A DNA stretch of 64,000 bases, taken from positions 992,001-1,056,000 of the forward strand of contig NZ_CP109485.1 in NCBI RefSeq assembly GCF_035918235.1, read 5' to 3'. The notes beneath the pieces are model-generated. The model ran no database searches. It saw only the letters and a list, made by a program, of their open reading frames with translations, and was not told where the DNA came from. Shown one piece after another: positions 54,272 through 62,898 of this stretch (position 1 is the first letter of the stretch; every line of letters begins with the position of its first letter). A program made the translations under genes and the position numbers. The stretch is from Streptomyces sp. NBC_01445 (GTDB lineage Bacteria > Actinomycetota > Actinomycetes > Streptomycetales > Streptomycetaceae).

Positions 54272-55594
54272 TCAGGACGCCGCCGCCAGGCGCGCCGCGT
54301 CGCGGTCGGGGTCGACGAGGAGGAGCGCGGCAACGGCCCCGATGATCATCGTGAAGCCGAGGACCAGGAAGCCGTCCCCGTAACCTGCCGCGGCGGACGT
54401 GCCGGCGTCGACCAGCCTGCCGATCACCAGCGGGGCCACGACCCCACCGAGGCTGTAGATGCCGGTGACGATCCCGAACACGGTGCTGCGCTGACCGGTC
54501 GGCGCGACATCGGCGAGCCCGGCGAAGGCGACGCCGTATCCCGCGGAGTTCAGACAGGCACCGATGACGAGCAGCGTCATCTGCGGAACGCCACGGTCCA
54601 GCGAGGAGAAGGCCACCGTGCACACCCCGGAGGCGAGCACCATGGCGGCAGGCAGAATCCCGCGGGCGACACGGTTTCCGACCCCTCTCCTGGTCAGGGC
54701 GCTGGAGAGGACCCCGACGAGGATGACGGCGACGGCGGCACCGAGGAAGGGGAGGACGACCAGCTTGCCCGCGGTGGTGGCGTCGTAGCCCAGACCGTCG
54801 CGCAGGTAGAGCGGCAGCCAGCTGACGCCGACGGAGGTGTTGGCGTACGCGACGAAGAACAGGAGCGCCATACCGATCAGTGTTCCCGTGGAGAACAGGC
54901 GTCGCAGCGGCACATGCTCGGGCAGCGCCGTCGCCGCTACGTGGTGATCGCCTGCCCGCGCGCCCTCGGGCCCGGAGCCACCACCGAGCAGCCAGAGCAC
55001 AGCGAAGACCGCACCGAACGCCGCGAGGACACCGAAGGCCGCGTGCCAGGAGTACGTCTCGATGACCCAGGTCAGCACAGGGGCCGCGATCAGTGGGCCG
55101 GCCCCGGCGCCGGCGATGACGATCGAGCTGGGCACGGTCCGCCGGTGCGCGGGGAACCACGAGTGCGCCACCTGCATCGCCAGCGCGACGGTCGGCCCCT
55201 CCGCGAAGCTGAGCAGTACCCGGCAGGCGACGATGGTGGTGAAGCCGACCTGGGCGGCCATGGGCACGAGGCTGAGCACCCACAGCGCGGCGATCCCGGC
55301 CAGGAGCCAGCGCGCCCGCACCCTGCCCCCGAGCCAGCCGCCGAGCACGGAACCGACGGCGAAGAGCCAGAAGAAGCTGCTCTGGATGACGCCGAACTGG
55401 GAGCTGTCCAGGCCCAGTTCCCTCTTCATGCCCACGCCGGACAGGCCCACGACGACCTTGTCGGCGAAGTTGACGAGCATCAGGCAGACCAGCAGCGCGA
55501 GGACGAACCACGCCCGGCGCCGCACGGCGGGCACACGGGCCCCAGAGGCGGTCGCAGACGGCAAGCCGGGCACTTCTTGTCGATCGACGGCCAT
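54272..55594 (-). CDS. MFS transporter
   Basis: 440 residues with AGGGAGG before the ATG. Twelve membrane segments are apparent, starting AWFVLALLVCLMLVNFADKVVVGLSG. The Asp in the first segment and the GGWLGGRVRARW loop are typical of the ACS/organic-anion MFS group. By context it is probably the uptake system for the alkyl compound or acid degraded by the island, though export cannot be excluded. It is divergent from the TetR gene; operator copy F is 40 bases upstream of its start. Confidence 0.87.
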   Translation of the reverse strand: MAVDRQEVPGLPSATASGARVPAVRRRAWFVLALLVCLMLVNFADKVVVGLSGVGMKRELGLDSSQFGVIQSSFFWLFAVGSVLGGWLGGRVRARWLLAGIAALWVLSLVPMAAQVGFTTIVACRVLLSFAEGPTVALAMQVAHSWFPAHRRTVPSSIVIAGAGAGPLIAAPVLTWVIETYSWHAAFGVLAAFGAVFAVLWLLGGGSGPEGARAGDHHVAATALPEHVPLRRLFSTGTLIGMALLFFVAYANTSVGVSWLPLYLRDGLGYDATTAGKLVVLPFLGAAVAVILVGVLSSALTRRGVGNRVARGILPAAMVLASGVCTVAFSSLDRGVPQMTLLVIGACLNSAGYGVAFAGLADVAPTGQRSTVFGIVTGIYSLGGVVAPLVIGRLVDAGTSAAAGYGDGFLVLGFTMIIGAVAALLLVDPDRDAARLAAAS

Positions 55595-55633
55595 GGCGGC
55601 CCTCCCTGATCCAAGGGGCTGATGTGAGCAGGA

Positions 55634-55651
55634 AGTGAAACACCTCTAACC
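55634..55651. promoter_or_regulatory. TetR-type operator F: AGTGA-N8-TAACC
   Basis: AGTGA AACACCTC TAACC lies 40 bases upstream of the MFS ATG at 55594, overlapping where its core promoter should be. Confidence 0.65.
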
Positions 55652-55709
55652 AAGGTGCACAATGGATCAGACGGAGTTTCCGGTGCACAGAGCGATCACG
55701 CAGCACCTG

Positions 55710-55727
55710 AGTGATTTCTGTCTAACG
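55710..55727. promoter_or_regulatory. TetR-type operator G: AGTGA-N8-TAACG
   Basis: AGTGA TTTCTGTC TAACG lies 90 bases upstream of the TetR gene start at 55817. This points to autoregulation by the tandem TetR protein. Confidence 0.6.
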
Positions 55728-55816
55728 CCACACCATGCGGTTTACTTGTTGATCACGGTGGTGCTCGGATGTTGTACCTTTGCCGAAGACGGCCGGACGG
55801 TGAGGGGCGAACTGGG

Positions 55817-57007
55817 ATGCAGACGGAAGCGTCGGGTCGGACGACCGCGCGCAGACCCCCGGACCGCAAGGCGCGGATCGTCGCCGCGGCAGCCCGGCTG
55901 TTCCGCGAGCGCGGCTACCACAACGTGTCGGTGGCCGACGTGGCGGCCGAGGTCGGCATCACCGCACCCGCCCTCTACCGGCACTTCCGAGGCAAGCCCG
56001 ATCTGCTGCTCCACGTCGTGGACACCACGGTCAACACGATCCTGGAGTCCCTCGTCGCGGCTCCGGACCTGGATTCCTACCTCCGCACGACGGCCAACGA
56101 GACCATGGACCGTCGCGGCTCGGCCGTCCTGTGGCAGCGCGAGGCCAGGCACCTGCCGGAGGACCGCCGCAAGGAACAGCGCCGCGCTCTAAACGACGTC
56201 GCCGACCGGATCGCCGCCCTGATCGGGGACGAGCGCCCGGACCTCGACGAGCCCGACCGCCAACTCCTCGCATGGTCCGTCCTGTCCGTGTTCGGCTCCA
56301 TCTCCTGGCACCGCACGTCGCTGCCCCGCCGCCGTTTCGAAGAACTCCTCTACCGGCTCGCACACGCCGCCGCGCACTGCCCGCTCGGGGCGAGTACCGG
56401 CGCCGAGGCGGGAACTGCGCCGGGTGGATACGCGGGTCTCGCGGTCTCCCGCCGCGAGGAGATCCTCGTCGAGGCGATCCGCCTCTTCGACGAGCGGGGC
56501 TTCCAGTCCGTGAGCACCGACGACATCGGCGAGGCCGCCGGAGCGACGGGCCCCAGCATCTACAAGCACTTCCCCACCAAGACCGACCTGCTCGTGGCCG
56601 CCGTGATGCGCGGTGGCGAGCAGCGGCGCGCGGGCACGGCACAGGCACTCGCCAAGCCCGGCACCCCGCGTCAGACCCTCGACCGGCTGCTGCGCTCGTA
56701 CATCGAATTCACCCTGAGTCAAAGCCACTTGATCGGCCTGCTGATCGGTGAACTGGACCAGCTCCCCGAGAAGGAGCGCAAGGCGGCCCGGCAGAATCAG
56801 CGGGAGTACCTGGCACTGTGGGTGCGCCTGCTCGACGAGGTGCGCCCCGGACTCGACACCGCCGAGGCCAGGATCGTCGTCACCGCGGTGCTGACGGTCA
56901 TCGACAACGCGGCCCGTACGGGCTCCACGGGCGACCGCACGGATCTCGCCGACCGCCTCGCCGAACTCGGCACGGCACTGCTCCTGAGCGAGAACCCGCC
57001 CGCATAG
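55817..57007 (+). CDS. Tandem-domain TetR-family regulator (two complete TetR units fused)
   Basis: 396 residues from ATG 55817, with GAGGGGC upstream; the frame runs on to 55769. Two DNA-binding helix-turn-helix units are visible. The first (about residues 20-65) reads ARLFRERGYHNVSVADVAAEVGITAPALYRHFRGK; the second (about 215-260) reads IRLFDERGFQSVSTDDIGEAAGATGPSIYKHFPTK. Each is followed by its own helical ligand/dimer domain, so a single chain mimics a TetR dimer. Family members usually repress nearby genes and respond to acyl-CoA or lipid-like ligands. The seven AGTGA-N8-TAACY sites in this island are its likely operators. Confidence 0.9.
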   Translation: MQTEASGRTTARRPPDRKARIVAAAARLFRERGYHNVSVADVAAEVGITAPALYRHFRGKPDLLLHVVDTTVNTILESLVAAPDLDSYLRTTANETMDRRGSAVLWQREARHLPEDRRKEQRRALNDVADRIAALIGDERPDLDEPDRQLLAWSVLSVFGSISWHRTSLPRRRFEELLYRLAHAAAHCPLGASTGAEAGTAPGGYAGLAVSRREEILVEAIRLFDERGFQSVSTDDIGEAAGATGPSIYKHFPTKTDLLVAAVMRGGEQRRAGTAQALAKPGTPRQTLDRLLRSYIEFTLSQSHLIGLLIGELDQLPEKERKAARQNQREYLALWVRLLDEVRPGLDTAEARIVVTAVLTVIDNAARTGSTGDRTDLADRLAELGTALLLSENPPA

Positions 57008-57078
57008 ATTCGTGGCCGGCAGACCGCCCCCCTGGTGTGCCTCCCGGGACGGGGAAGCTACCCTGGCCGACGTACCGG

Positions 57079-57152
57079 ACACGGGGTGCCCCGCACGAGG
57101 GCTGAGATCACACCCGTCGAACCTGAACCAGTTAGCACTGGCGGAGGGATGT
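57079..57152 (+). ncRNA. TPP riboswitch (THI element)
   Basis: Conserved THI-box segments are present in order: GGGGTGCC, GGGCTGAGAT, CACCCGTCGAACCTGAACC, CAGTTAGCACTGGCGGAGGGA. These form the pyrimidine-sensing helix and the pyrophosphate-sensing helix of thiamine pyrophosphate aptamers. The terminal GGAGGGA is also the ribosome site of the gene at 57159. TPP binding would therefore sequester it and shut off translation. The aptamer is compact, with short P2/P3 arms. Confidence 0.93.
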
Positions 57153-57158
57153 CAGCCA

Positions 57159-58598
57159 ATGTCGTTGCCCCATGCCTCAAGCAGCACCCGGGCCACCGGA
57201 CCGCGCTCCGTCTTCGACGGGCGGATGCCCGCGGCGCCCGGTGACCTGCACGTCGAGGCGCGCGGAATCGCGCCGGTTCCCGAGGCCCACCGCTATGGCG
57301 GCGCCGGGCGCCTGTTCACCGTGTGGTTCGCCCCGAACCTGACCATGACGGGCGTCTTCACCGGCACCGTCGGCATCGCACTCGGCCTGGACTTCGCCAC
57401 CGCACTGGCCGCCGTCGTCATCGGCACCCTCGTCGGCGCCGTGCCCACCGCGTATCTCGGTACGTGGGGCAGCGCGACCGGCGCGGGGCAGCTCCCGCTG
57501 GCGCGGCTCGCGTTCGGCCGGGCCGTCGCGGTGCCCGGCGTCCTGCAGTGGCTGTCGTCGGTCGCCTGGGACGCGCTGATCGGCCTGTTCGGCGGTGACG
57601 CGCTCGCCCGGCTGTGCGGCTGGCCGTTCTGGGTCGGCGTGCTCGTGATGATGCTGGCGCAGGGCGCGCTGGGCGTGCTCGGTTACGAGGCCGTCCACCG
57701 GCTCCAGAAGCTGATGACCTTCGTACTGGCCGCCGCCTTCGTGGTCCTCGCCGTCAAACTCCTCGACGGTGTCCATCCGGTCGCCAACGGGGCCGCGCAC
57801 GGCGCCGACCAGGCCGGTGCGTTCGTCCTGACCAGCACGATCGCGCTCAGCCTGTCCCTGTCCTGGGCCCCCTACGCCAGCGACTTCAGTCGCTACCTTC
57901 CGGCGGCCACATCCCGTAAGCGCATGTTCTGGTTCACCCTCCTCGGCGTCACCGTTTCCTTCGTCGCCGTCCAGGCGCTCGGGTTGTGGGGCGCCTCCGT
58001 CTTCACCGACCAGACCGCGCGCGGCGTCGACGAGCTGCTCGGCGGCGGCGTTCTCGGCTCCTTCGGGCTCCTCGCCGTGGCGCTGGCGGCCCTGTGCAGC
58101 AACGCCATGAACGACTACAGCGGCTCGCTGGCCCTGCAGACCATCGGCGTCCGGATCCCGCGGCCGCTCGCGGCGGCGCTCGCCGCGGTGCTCGGCTTCC
58201 CGCTGGTGCTGTGGATGCACGCCGCCGACACCGCGGCCCGCTTCCAGAACGTGCTGCTGTTCGTCGGCTACTGGATCCCCGGCTTCGTCGCTGTCGTGGC
58301 CGTCGACTGGTTCGCGCGCGCCAGGGCCCGGGGCGGCGCGCCGGTCGACCTGGCCGCCGAGTCCGCCCGGCCGCAGCCCTGGTGGCCCGGGCTCCTCGCC
58401 TTCGTCGCCGCCTTCGCCGCGGCGGTCCCGTTCATGGACAGCGGCCTGTACGTGGGCCCGGTCGCAAAAGCCCTGCACGGCGCCGACCTCGCGTACTACG
58501 TGGCCTTCGTCGCCGCGCTCGTCGTGTATGCGCCCCTGAGGCTGCGCCGCCCGACCGCTGACGCCCGCACCGCACCGTACGAGGAGGCCCGCGCATGA
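57159..58598 (+). CDS. cytX: NCS1-family transporter, CytX-like (thiamine precursor uptake)
   Basis: 479 residues from ATG 57159 behind GGAGGGA in the riboswitch. About 12 membrane segments are visible. [26 protein letters not shown] and the [23 protein letters not shown] segment are typical of nucleobase:cation symporter-1 proteins. Control by TPP and overlap with thiD argue that the cargo is the thiamine pyrimidine HMP or a derivative, as proposed for CytX-type members. Its stop overlaps the thiD start. Confidence 0.88.
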   Translation: MSLPHASSSTRATGPRSVFDGRMPAAPGDLHVEARGIAPVPEAHRYGGAGRLFTVWFAPNLTMTGVFTGTVGIALGLDFATALAAVVIGTLVGAVPTAYLGTWGSATGAGQLPLARLAFGRAVAVPGVLQWLSSVAWDALIGLFGGDALARLCGWPFWVGVLVMMLAQGALGVLGYEAVHRLQKLMTFVLAAAFVVLAVKLLDGVHPVANGAAHGADQAGAFVLTSTIALSLSLSWAPYASDFSRYLPAATSRKRMFWFTLLGVTVSFVAVQALGLWGASVFTDQTARGVDELLGGGVLGSFGLLAVALAALCSNAMNDYSGSLALQTIGVRIPRPLAAALAAVLGFPLVLWMHAADTAARFQNVLLFVGYWIPGFVAVVAVDWFARARARGGAPVDLAAESARPQPWWPGLLAFVAAFAAAVPFMDSGLYVGPVAKALHGADLAYYVAFVAALVVYAPLRLRRPTADARTAPYEEARA

Positions 58599-59440
58599 CC
58601 GTGCCTGCGAGCGGCGGACGCGTCGCGCCGCCCCGCGTCCTGACCGTCGCCGGATCGGACTCGGGCGGTGGCGCCGGGATCCAGGCCGACCTCAAGACGA
58701 TGCTGGCGCTCGGTGCCCACGGCATGAGCGTCCTGACGGCCGTCACCGCGCAGAATTCTCTCGGGGTCCAGGGAGCGTGGGAACTCCCCGTCGACGCGGT
58801 GCGCACGCAGTACCGCAGCGTCGTGGACGACATCGGCGTCCAGGCGGTCAAGACCGGGATGCTCTCGTCGCCGGTCCTCGTCGAGGCGGTGGCCGAACTG
58901 CTCGCCGGCACGGACGCCCCCGTGGTCGTGGACCCGGTGAGCGTCTCCAAGCACGGCGATCCCCTGCTCGCCGAGGACGCGCTGGACGCCGTACGCACGA
59001 AGCTGCTGCCGGTCGCGACGGTGGCCACGCCGAATCTGGACGAGGTGGCGCAGCTGACCGGCCTCGCCGTCACGGACGACGACGGCATGCGCCGGGCCGC
59101 GGCACGGCTCCTGTCGTTCGGCCCGCGCTGGGTGGTCGTCAAGGGCGGCCACCTGCCCGGGGCGGCCGTGGACCTGCTCACCGACGGCACGCAGGAGCAC
59201 TGGCTGCGCGCTCCCCGCCACGACAACCGGCACACGCACGGCACGGGTTGCACCCTGGCGTCGGCCGTCGCCGTGGGCCTCGCCTGTGGCCTGCCCGTGC
59301 CGGAGTCCGTCCGCCTGGCGAAGGAGTACGTCACGGGGGCGATCGCCGCCGGGTTCGCGCTGGGGTCGGGCATCGGCCCGGTGGACCACGGGTGGCGCCT
59401 GCCGGGCGACCGGTCCATGGGTGCCGGGAAAACGGACTGA
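58595..59440 (+). CDS. thiD: Hydroxymethylpyrimidine/phosphomethylpyrimidine kinase ThiD
   Basis: 281 residues; the ATG overlaps the cytX TGA. The ribokinase-fold start [27 protein letters not shown] binds the pyrimidine, and the GTGCTLASA motif near the C-terminus carries the anion hole and catalytic Cys/Asp region. It phosphorylates HMP to HMP-P and HMP-PP for thiamine phosphate synthesis. Translational coupling with the transporter and the upstream riboswitch make a salvage operon: import HMP and trap it by phosphorylation. Confidence 0.95.
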   Translation: MTVPASGGRVAPPRVLTVAGSDSGGGAGIQADLKTMLALGAHGMSVLTAVTAQNSLGVQGAWELPVDAVRTQYRSVVDDIGVQAVKTGMLSSPVLVEAVAELLAGTDAPVVVDPVSVSKHGDPLLAEDALDAVRTKLLPVATVATPNLDEVAQLTGLAVTDDDGMRRAAARLLSFGPRWVVVKGGHLPGAAVDLLTDGTQEHWLRAPRHDNRHTHGTGCTLASAVAVGLACGLPVPESVRLAKEYVTGAIAAGFALGSGIGPVDHGWRLPGDRSMGAGKTD

Positions 59441-59538
59441 CTCCGCCAGGTACCACCTGGTGGACGCGCAACACGCCCACCTGCACACAATCAGGGCCCG
59501 ATGGGCGTGACCGCCCTCCCATCCACTTGACTGTTGCC

Positions 59539-61497
59539 ATGACCACCCTGCCCCGCCAGCATCAACAGGACCCGCCGACCGGCCACATGATCGTGTGCGG
59601 TGGTGACGCGCTCGCCGAGCGGCTCGCCGCCGAACTGCGCGCCGTGTACGGCGAGCGGGTCACAGTCGTGGTGCCCTCCGTACGCGTCACCAGGCAGGGC
59701 GCCGGTCCGGCCGGGCGGGCGCGGGCGGCCGCCCTGCTCTCGCGGATGCAGGCGGTCATGAGCCGTACCGTGTCCACCGTGGCCGGCGACGGCGTTCCGC
59801 CGCCGCGGGTCATGGAGGCGCCGGAACTCGACGAGGAAGCGCTGGCCGAGGCCGGTGTGGCCGACGCCGCCGCGCTGGCCCTCGTACACGGCGACGACGA
59901 GACCAACATCCGGGCCGCCCTGGCCGCCCGCCGCCTCAACCCCCAACTGCGCCTGGTCATCCGGCTCTACAACCGCAAGCTCGGCCAGCACCTGGAACAC
60001 CTCCTCGACCAGGCCGCCGCGCTCTCCGCCCCCGGCGTCGACCCCGAGGCACTGGACACCACGACGACCGTGCTGTCCGACGCCGACACCGCCGCACCGG
60101 CGCTCGCGGCCACCGCCGTCGCCGGAACCAGCAAGGTCGTCCAGGCCGACGGGCTCCTGCTGCGCGCCGTGGAGCGCACCCCGCCGGGCCGGGGCGAGGT
60201 CGCCGACCCCGGCCTGTGCACCCTCGCCCTGCTGTCCGCGACCGCCAACGACCCGGCGGGCGCCGAGGGTTCGGACGTGGGCGGCGAGGAAGGCCCGCTG
60301 CTGCTGCCCGACGAACGCACGGTCGCCGCCGCGACCGGGCGTGGCACGGTGGTCCTGGAGGCCGTCTCCCCCACGGTCGCCACTCCCAACGGCCGTGCGA
60401 GCAGCCGCCGCATGCCGCTCGGCTCGCTGTTCTCGCGCCGGCTGCGCTGGTCCCTCGCCGGTCTCGTCACGAGCGTCCTCGGCCTCGCCGTCGCCTCCTG
60501 GGCCACCACCGGCGACCACCCGCTGCACGCCGGATACCTCACGCTCCTCGACCTGTTCGCCATCGACGACCCGGCCATCGGGGAGCCGCTCGCCCGTCAG
60601 CTCCTCCAACTCCTCACGGGGCTGGCCGGACTGCTCCTGCTGCCCGTGCTCCTCGCGGCAGTCCTCGAAGCGCTCGGCACCTTCCGTACGGCATCGGCCC
60701 TGCGCCGTCCGCCGCGCGGCCTGTCCGGTCACGTCGTGCTCCTCGGCCTCGGCAAGATCGGCACCCGCGTCCTGGCCCGCCTGCGTGAACTCGGCATCCC
60801 CGTCGTCTGCGTGGAGGAGGACCCCGAGGCGCGCGGCGTCGCCCTCGCCCGCCGCCTGCGCGTACCGACCGTCATCGGCGACGTCACCCAGGAAGGAGTC
60901 CTGGAGGCCGCCAAGGTGCACCGCGCCCACGCCCTGCTCGCCCTCACCAGCAGTGACATCACCAACCTCGAGGCCGCGCTGCACGCGCGGTCGGTCAAGC
61001 CCGATCTGCGGGTGGCGCTGCGCCTGTTCGACGACCGCTTCGCGACCGCCGTCTACCGCACGCTCCGCTCCGCGCATCCCCGGGCCCTGACCCGCAGCCG
61101 GAGCGTCTCCACGCTCGCCGCACCCGCGTTCGCGGGCGCCATGATGGGCCGCCAGATCCTCGGCGCCATCCCCGTCGAGCGCAGCGTGCTGCTCTTCGCC
61201 GCCCTCGAAGTGGCGGGACATCCGCTGCTCGACGGCCGGACCGTCGCCGACTCGTTCCGGGCCGGTGCCTGGCGGGTGATCGCGCTCGACGCGACGGCGC
61301 CGAGCGAGCGGCGCCCCGACCTGGCCGCGTCCCCCGCCGACGACGACCCCGACCGCCCCACGGGTCTCGTGTGGGACCTTCACCCCGGGTATGTGCTGCG
61401 TACCGAGGACCGCGTGGTGCTCGCCGCGACGCGCCAGGGCCTGGCCGAACTCCTGCGGCACGGCCCCCTGGCCCGTACTCGTGCAGGCGACCCCTAG
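59539..61497 (+). CDS. Two-RCK-domain NAD-binding membrane protein (TrkA-N type)
   Basis: 652 residues from ATG 59539. Two TrkA-N Rossmann domains are seen: one at about residues 14-155 (MIVCGGDALAERLAAEL ... ALVHGDDETNIRAALAARRL) and one at about 395-535 (HVVLLGLGKIGTRVLARLRELG ... ALTSSDITNLEAALHAR). Two hydrophobic segments lie between them, about 298-318 and 350-375, with the second domain followed by an RCK-C-like region. The pattern suggests a potassium or ion conductance protein or its gating subunit. The P-loop filter (TVGYG) is not evident, so a channel is unproven. Confidence 0.75.
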   Translation: MTTLPRQHQQDPPTGHMIVCGGDALAERLAAELRAVYGERVTVVVPSVRVTRQGAGPAGRARAAALLSRMQAVMSRTVSTVAGDGVPPPRVMEAPELDEEALAEAGVADAAALALVHGDDETNIRAALAARRLNPQLRLVIRLYNRKLGQHLEHLLDQAAALSAPGVDPEALDTTTTVLSDADTAAPALAATAVAGTSKVVQADGLLLRAVERTPPGRGEVADPGLCTLALLSATANDPAGAEGSDVGGEEGPLLLPDERTVAAATGRGTVVLEAVSPTVATPNGRASSRRMPLGSLFSRRLRWSLAGLVTSVLGLAVASWATTGDHPLHAGYLTLLDLFAIDDPAIGEPLARQLLQLLTGLAGLLLLPVLLAAVLEALGTFRTASALRRPPRGLSGHVVLLGLGKIGTRVLARLRELGIPVVCVEEDPEARGVALARRLRVPTVIGDVTQEGVLEAAKVHRAHALLALTSSDITNLEAALHARSVKPDLRVALRLFDDRFATAVYRTLRSAHPRALTRSRSVSTLAAPAFAGAMMGRQILGAIPVERSVLLFAALEVAGHPLLDGRTVADSFRAGAWRVIALDATAPSERRPDLAASPADDDPDRPTGLVWDLHPGYVLRTEDRVVLAATRQGLAELLRHGPLARTRAGDP

Positions 61498-61681
61498 GAG
61501 GCCCAGTGCCCGGTGTGATCACCACCTCTCACCTTCTGCACGAGCCACCCGGCGAAGTGTGATCATCGGCTCTCCGCGCGCCTTATCCTTGATCCCGCCA
61601 CACCCCTCCCGCTCGTCCTCGCGCTCGCGCGGGGCGAAGTACGTTCCGTGGCAACCAATTTGACGGGGCTGTCTTTCAAGG
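61498..61681. promoter_or_regulatory. Intergenic region with a direct repeat upstream of the kinase gene
   Basis: Two copies of GTGTGATCA (61513-61521 and 61557-61565) are 44 bases apart, about four helical turns. Each is flanked by CACC- or ATC-type sequence. They could be sites for an activator or repressor of the kinase gene. No other feature is recognised here. Confidence 0.3.
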
Positions 61682-62818
61682 GTGGTGCGCAGGTTGTTGC
61701 TGGCGGATCGGTACCGGTTGCACAAGGCGATAGGCCGCGGCGGTATGGGTGAGGTGTGGCAGGCGACCGACGAGATGCTCGGCCGGCCCGTGGCCGTGAA
61801 GCTGCTCCTCGCGCAGGACGCGGACCCGTCCGCGGCGGCCAGGTTCCGCATGGAGGCCCAGACTTCGGCGTCGCTCAGCCACCCGCACGTGGTGGGTGTC
61901 TACGACTTCGGCTCCTGGGAGCAACGCTTCTACCTCGTCATGGAACTCGTCGAGGGCGGCAGTCTGGCCCACGAGACCGCGGGCGGCGCGCGGCTGACGC
62001 CGGAGCGCGTGGCCGACATCGCGACCGGCGCGGCCGCCGGTCTCGCGGCCGCCCACCGACAGGGCGTGGTGCACCGGGACATCAAGCCGGGCAATCTGCT
62101 GCTCACCTCCGACGGCACGGTCAAGCTGGGCGACTTCGGCATCGCCCGCTTCCTGGACGATCCCGCCGCCGGGCTCACCACCACCGGGCAGATCGTCGGC
62201 ACCGGCCTGTATCTGGCGCCCGAGCGCGCCCTCGGCAAGAACGCGGGCCCGCCGTCCGACGTGTACTCGCTGGGCTGCGTGCTGTATCAACTCCTCACCG
62301 GAAACCCGCCGTTCCGCGCCGACACCGCGACCGGCCTGCTCTACCAGCACGTCGACGCCGCGCCCGTGGCCCCGGGGCGGCTCGGCATCCAGCTGCCCCC
62401 GTCGTTCGAGAACTATCTGCTCGGCCTGCTGGCCAAGCAGCCGGAGGACCGGCCGACGGCCCAGGAGGTCACGGACTGGTTCCGTACGGGTGCCTGGCAG
62501 GGCCGTCCCGAACCCCTCCCGGAGCCTGTGCCGGTGGCCCCCGCGCCTGCGCCCGTGCCGCACCGTCACGCCGCCCCGGAGATCCGGACCACTTCCACGA
62601 CCTATCAGCTGCCGTCGTCCGGCCGGGCGTCACGCCGCGGGGCGGCCCGGCGCGGCGGCGTCATGGCGGCGGCAAGACGCAGACCGAGAACCATCGGGGC
62701 CATCGCCGCTGCCGCTCTCTTCGTCGCGTCCCTCCTGATCGGCATGGCGTGGTTCGCCCCCGACGACAGTGCCGCGACCACACCTACGGGCGCACCGTCG
62801 CCCGCGTCCGCGCACTGA
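61682..62818 (+). CDS. Serine/threonine protein kinase (membrane-anchored)
   Basis: 378 residues from GTG 61682; the ribosome site is weak. Hanks-type kinase motifs: glycine loop GRGGMGEVW (about 18-26), catalytic Lys in VAVKLLL (about 41), HRDIKPGNLLL (about 136-146), DFG at about 155 and APERALG. A Pro-rich juxtamembrane segment (about 270-320) leads to one membrane helix (TIGAIAAAALFVASLLIGMAWFA), with a short Thr/Ser/Pro tail outside. There are no PASTA sensor repeats, so the input signal is probably not cell-wall muropeptides. Confidence 0.92.
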   Translation: MVRRLLLADRYRLHKAIGRGGMGEVWQATDEMLGRPVAVKLLLAQDADPSAAARFRMEAQTSASLSHPHVVGVYDFGSWEQRFYLVMELVEGGSLAHETAGGARLTPERVADIATGAAAGLAAAHRQGVVHRDIKPGNLLLTSDGTVKLGDFGIARFLDDPAAGLTTTGQIVGTGLYLAPERALGKNAGPPSDVYSLGCVLYQLLTGNPPFRADTATGLLYQHVDAAPVAPGRLGIQLPPSFENYLLGLLAKQPEDRPTAQEVTDWFRTGAWQGRPEPLPEPVPVAPAPAPVPHRHAAPEIRTTSTTYQLPSSGRASRRGAARRGGVMAAARRRPRTIGAIAAAALFVASLLIGMAWFAPDDSAATTPTGAPSPASAH

Positions 62819-62898
62819 CGGGGCGCGCGTTCCGGCGGAGCACGCTGCGGCGATGATGGGTGCGCCGTCTTCTGACCGACCACCATGGAGCTCACACC

